A stretch of DNA of 14,437 nt from a bacterium. Lineage in GTDB: Bacteria > Gemmatimonadota > Gemmatimonadetes > Gemmatimonadales > Gemmatimonadaceae. A model generated the notes under the pieces. That model saw only the letters and a program-made list of their open reading frames with translations, did not search any database and was not told the origin of the DNA. A program made the position numbers and the translations under genes. Where the stretch lies: the NCBI GenBank assembly GCA_021802745.1, contig JAJZRK010000068.1, forward strand, positions 1 through 14,437, given 5' to 3'. Position 1 is the first letter of the stretch. The number at the start of each line of letters is the position of its first letter. Positions 13,859 to 14,437 of this stretch are shown piece after piece.

Positions 13859-14437
13859 TGGCCATTCGCGGCAGCCTCAAGGAAGCGAGCCTTCCCGACG
13901 TTCTGCAGCTGCTCTCCATGGGCAAGAAGACCGGCTGCCTGTCGGTCACGCACCGCAACAACTTCGGCTCGATCTACTTCGACAAGGGGAAGATCTCGTA
14001 CGCCTCGATCGTGAACCGCCGCGACCGGCTCGGCGACATCCTGATGAAGAGCGGCGTGATCACGCAGGCGCAGCTGGAAGAGGGCATTGCCGCACAGGCG
14101 CACGAGCGCGACAAGCGCCTGGGCGAGATTCTCGTGGATCGCCGCATCATCACGCGCGAAGACCTGCACCGGCAGATTCGCCTGCAAATCGAGGAGGCCG
14201 TCTACTTCCTCTTCACGTGGACGCAAGGGACGTTCAACTTCGAGGCCGACATCCGCCCCGAGGAACAGGACTTCCTCGTCTCCATCAATCCGGAGTCGCT
14301 GCTCCTCGAGGGGGCGCGGCGCGTGGACGAGTGGAGCCTGATCGAGAAGAAGATCCCCGGCTTCGACATCGTCTTCGAGATTGACCGCAAGCGCCTCGTG
14401 GACAGCGGCGTCGCGCTGACCGCCGAGCAGGAGACCG
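13858..14437 (+). CDS. DUF4388/PATAN-domain protein (3' end outside window)
   Basis: The frame starts with ATG 13858 and stays open to the window edge; 193 codons are visible. The DUF4388/PATAN domain begins MAIRGSLKEASLPDVLQLLS, then GKKTGCLSVTHRNNFGSIYF, DKGKISYASIVNRRDRLGDI and RLGEILVDRRIIT, then FTWTQGTFNFEAD. Its first 165 or so residues align throughout with the PATAN protein at 8672 (same N-terminus, the ISYAS/IAYAS strand, GEIL motif and RRVDEWS/RRIDEWS helix), so the two are paralogues within one operon. The start shares one base with the stop of the AAA+ gene (TGATG) and has GAGGAG 8 nt upstream. The C-terminal part and any extra domain lie outside the window. It is likely an adaptor acting with the MglA/AAA+ pair; no enzymatic motif is seen. 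Confidence 0.9.
   Translation, partial: MAIRGSLKEASLPDVLQLLSMGKKTGCLSVTHRNNFGSIYFDKGKISYASIVNRRDRLGDILMKSGVITQAQLEEGIAAQAHERDKRLGEILVDRRIITREDLHRQIRLQIEEAVYFLFTWTQGTFNFEADIRPEEQDFLVSINPESLLLEGARRVDEWSLIEKKIPGFDIVFEIDRKRLVDSGVALTAEQET

Noticed and set aside
13842..14384. Open frame overlapping the last PATAN gene in another + frame
   Set aside because: Its protein is Arg/Pro-rich and without motifs, while the frame from ATG 13858 gives a clear DUF4388/PATAN protein with a good ribosome site.
1..14437. tRNA, rRNA, insertion sequence, phage or attachment-site signals
   Set aside because: I saw no transposase or integrase frame, no terminal inverted repeats and no tRNA-like stretch; gene density leaves no room for them outside the 128-bp gap.

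Overview
The window is about 14.4 kb of very GC-rich DNA. It is densely packed, with every gene on the + strand and the longest gap between genes only 128 bp. The gene content suggests a Gemmatimonadota-like or similar GC-rich environmental bacterium: an eukaryote-like (type 2) IleRS, an ileS-dksA/traR-lspA-rluD string, and a large Che/PATAN/roadblock/MglA cluster. This placement is inferred from gene order and protein character, not from any search.

Region 1 (1-3313) is a housekeeping string: the 3' part of ileS, a TraR/DksA zinc-finger protein, lspA with an unusual repeat-bearing C-terminal tail, and an RluD-type pseudouridine synthase. The genes overlap or lie 2-7 bp apart, so they look co-transcribed. 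A 128-bp gap (3314-3441) with a strong imperfect hairpin separates this string from the next one.

Region 2 (3442-14437, still open at the right edge) is a run of eleven tightly coupled genes and is the main interest of the window. It encodes a CheY-type receiver, a CheA-type kinase that ends right after its ATPase domain (no CheW-like P5), a CheC phosphatase with both active sites intact, and a 903-residue TPR protein. These are followed by a DUF4388/PATAN protein, a TPR protein with a roadblock-like C-terminus, two stand-alone roadblock/LC7 proteins, an MglA-type small GTPase, a protein with two DnaA-like AAA+ modules and no recognisable DnaA DNA-binding domain, and a second PATAN protein cut by the window edge. 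Most junctions are ATGA or TGATG stop/start overlaps, which suggests one operon and stoichiometric expression.

A plausible reading is a phosphorelay (CheA to CheY, switched off by CheC) feeding an MglA GTPase polarity or motility switch. The roadblock proteins would act as GTPase partners, and the PATAN and TPR proteins as adaptors. In Myxococcus MglA/MglB set cell polarity under a Che-like pathway, and cyanobacterial PATAN regulators act on type IV pilus motors. The tandem DnaA-like ATPase in this setting is the least explained component. No chemoreceptor, CheW, CheR, CheB or CheD is present in the window.

A separate base-level signal runs through the whole window. By hand reading, the degenerate palindrome RTCGAY never occurs, although TCGA in other flanking contexts is common. 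Ile-Asp is always written with ATT and Val-Asp almost always with GTG, as if the hexamer were being avoided.
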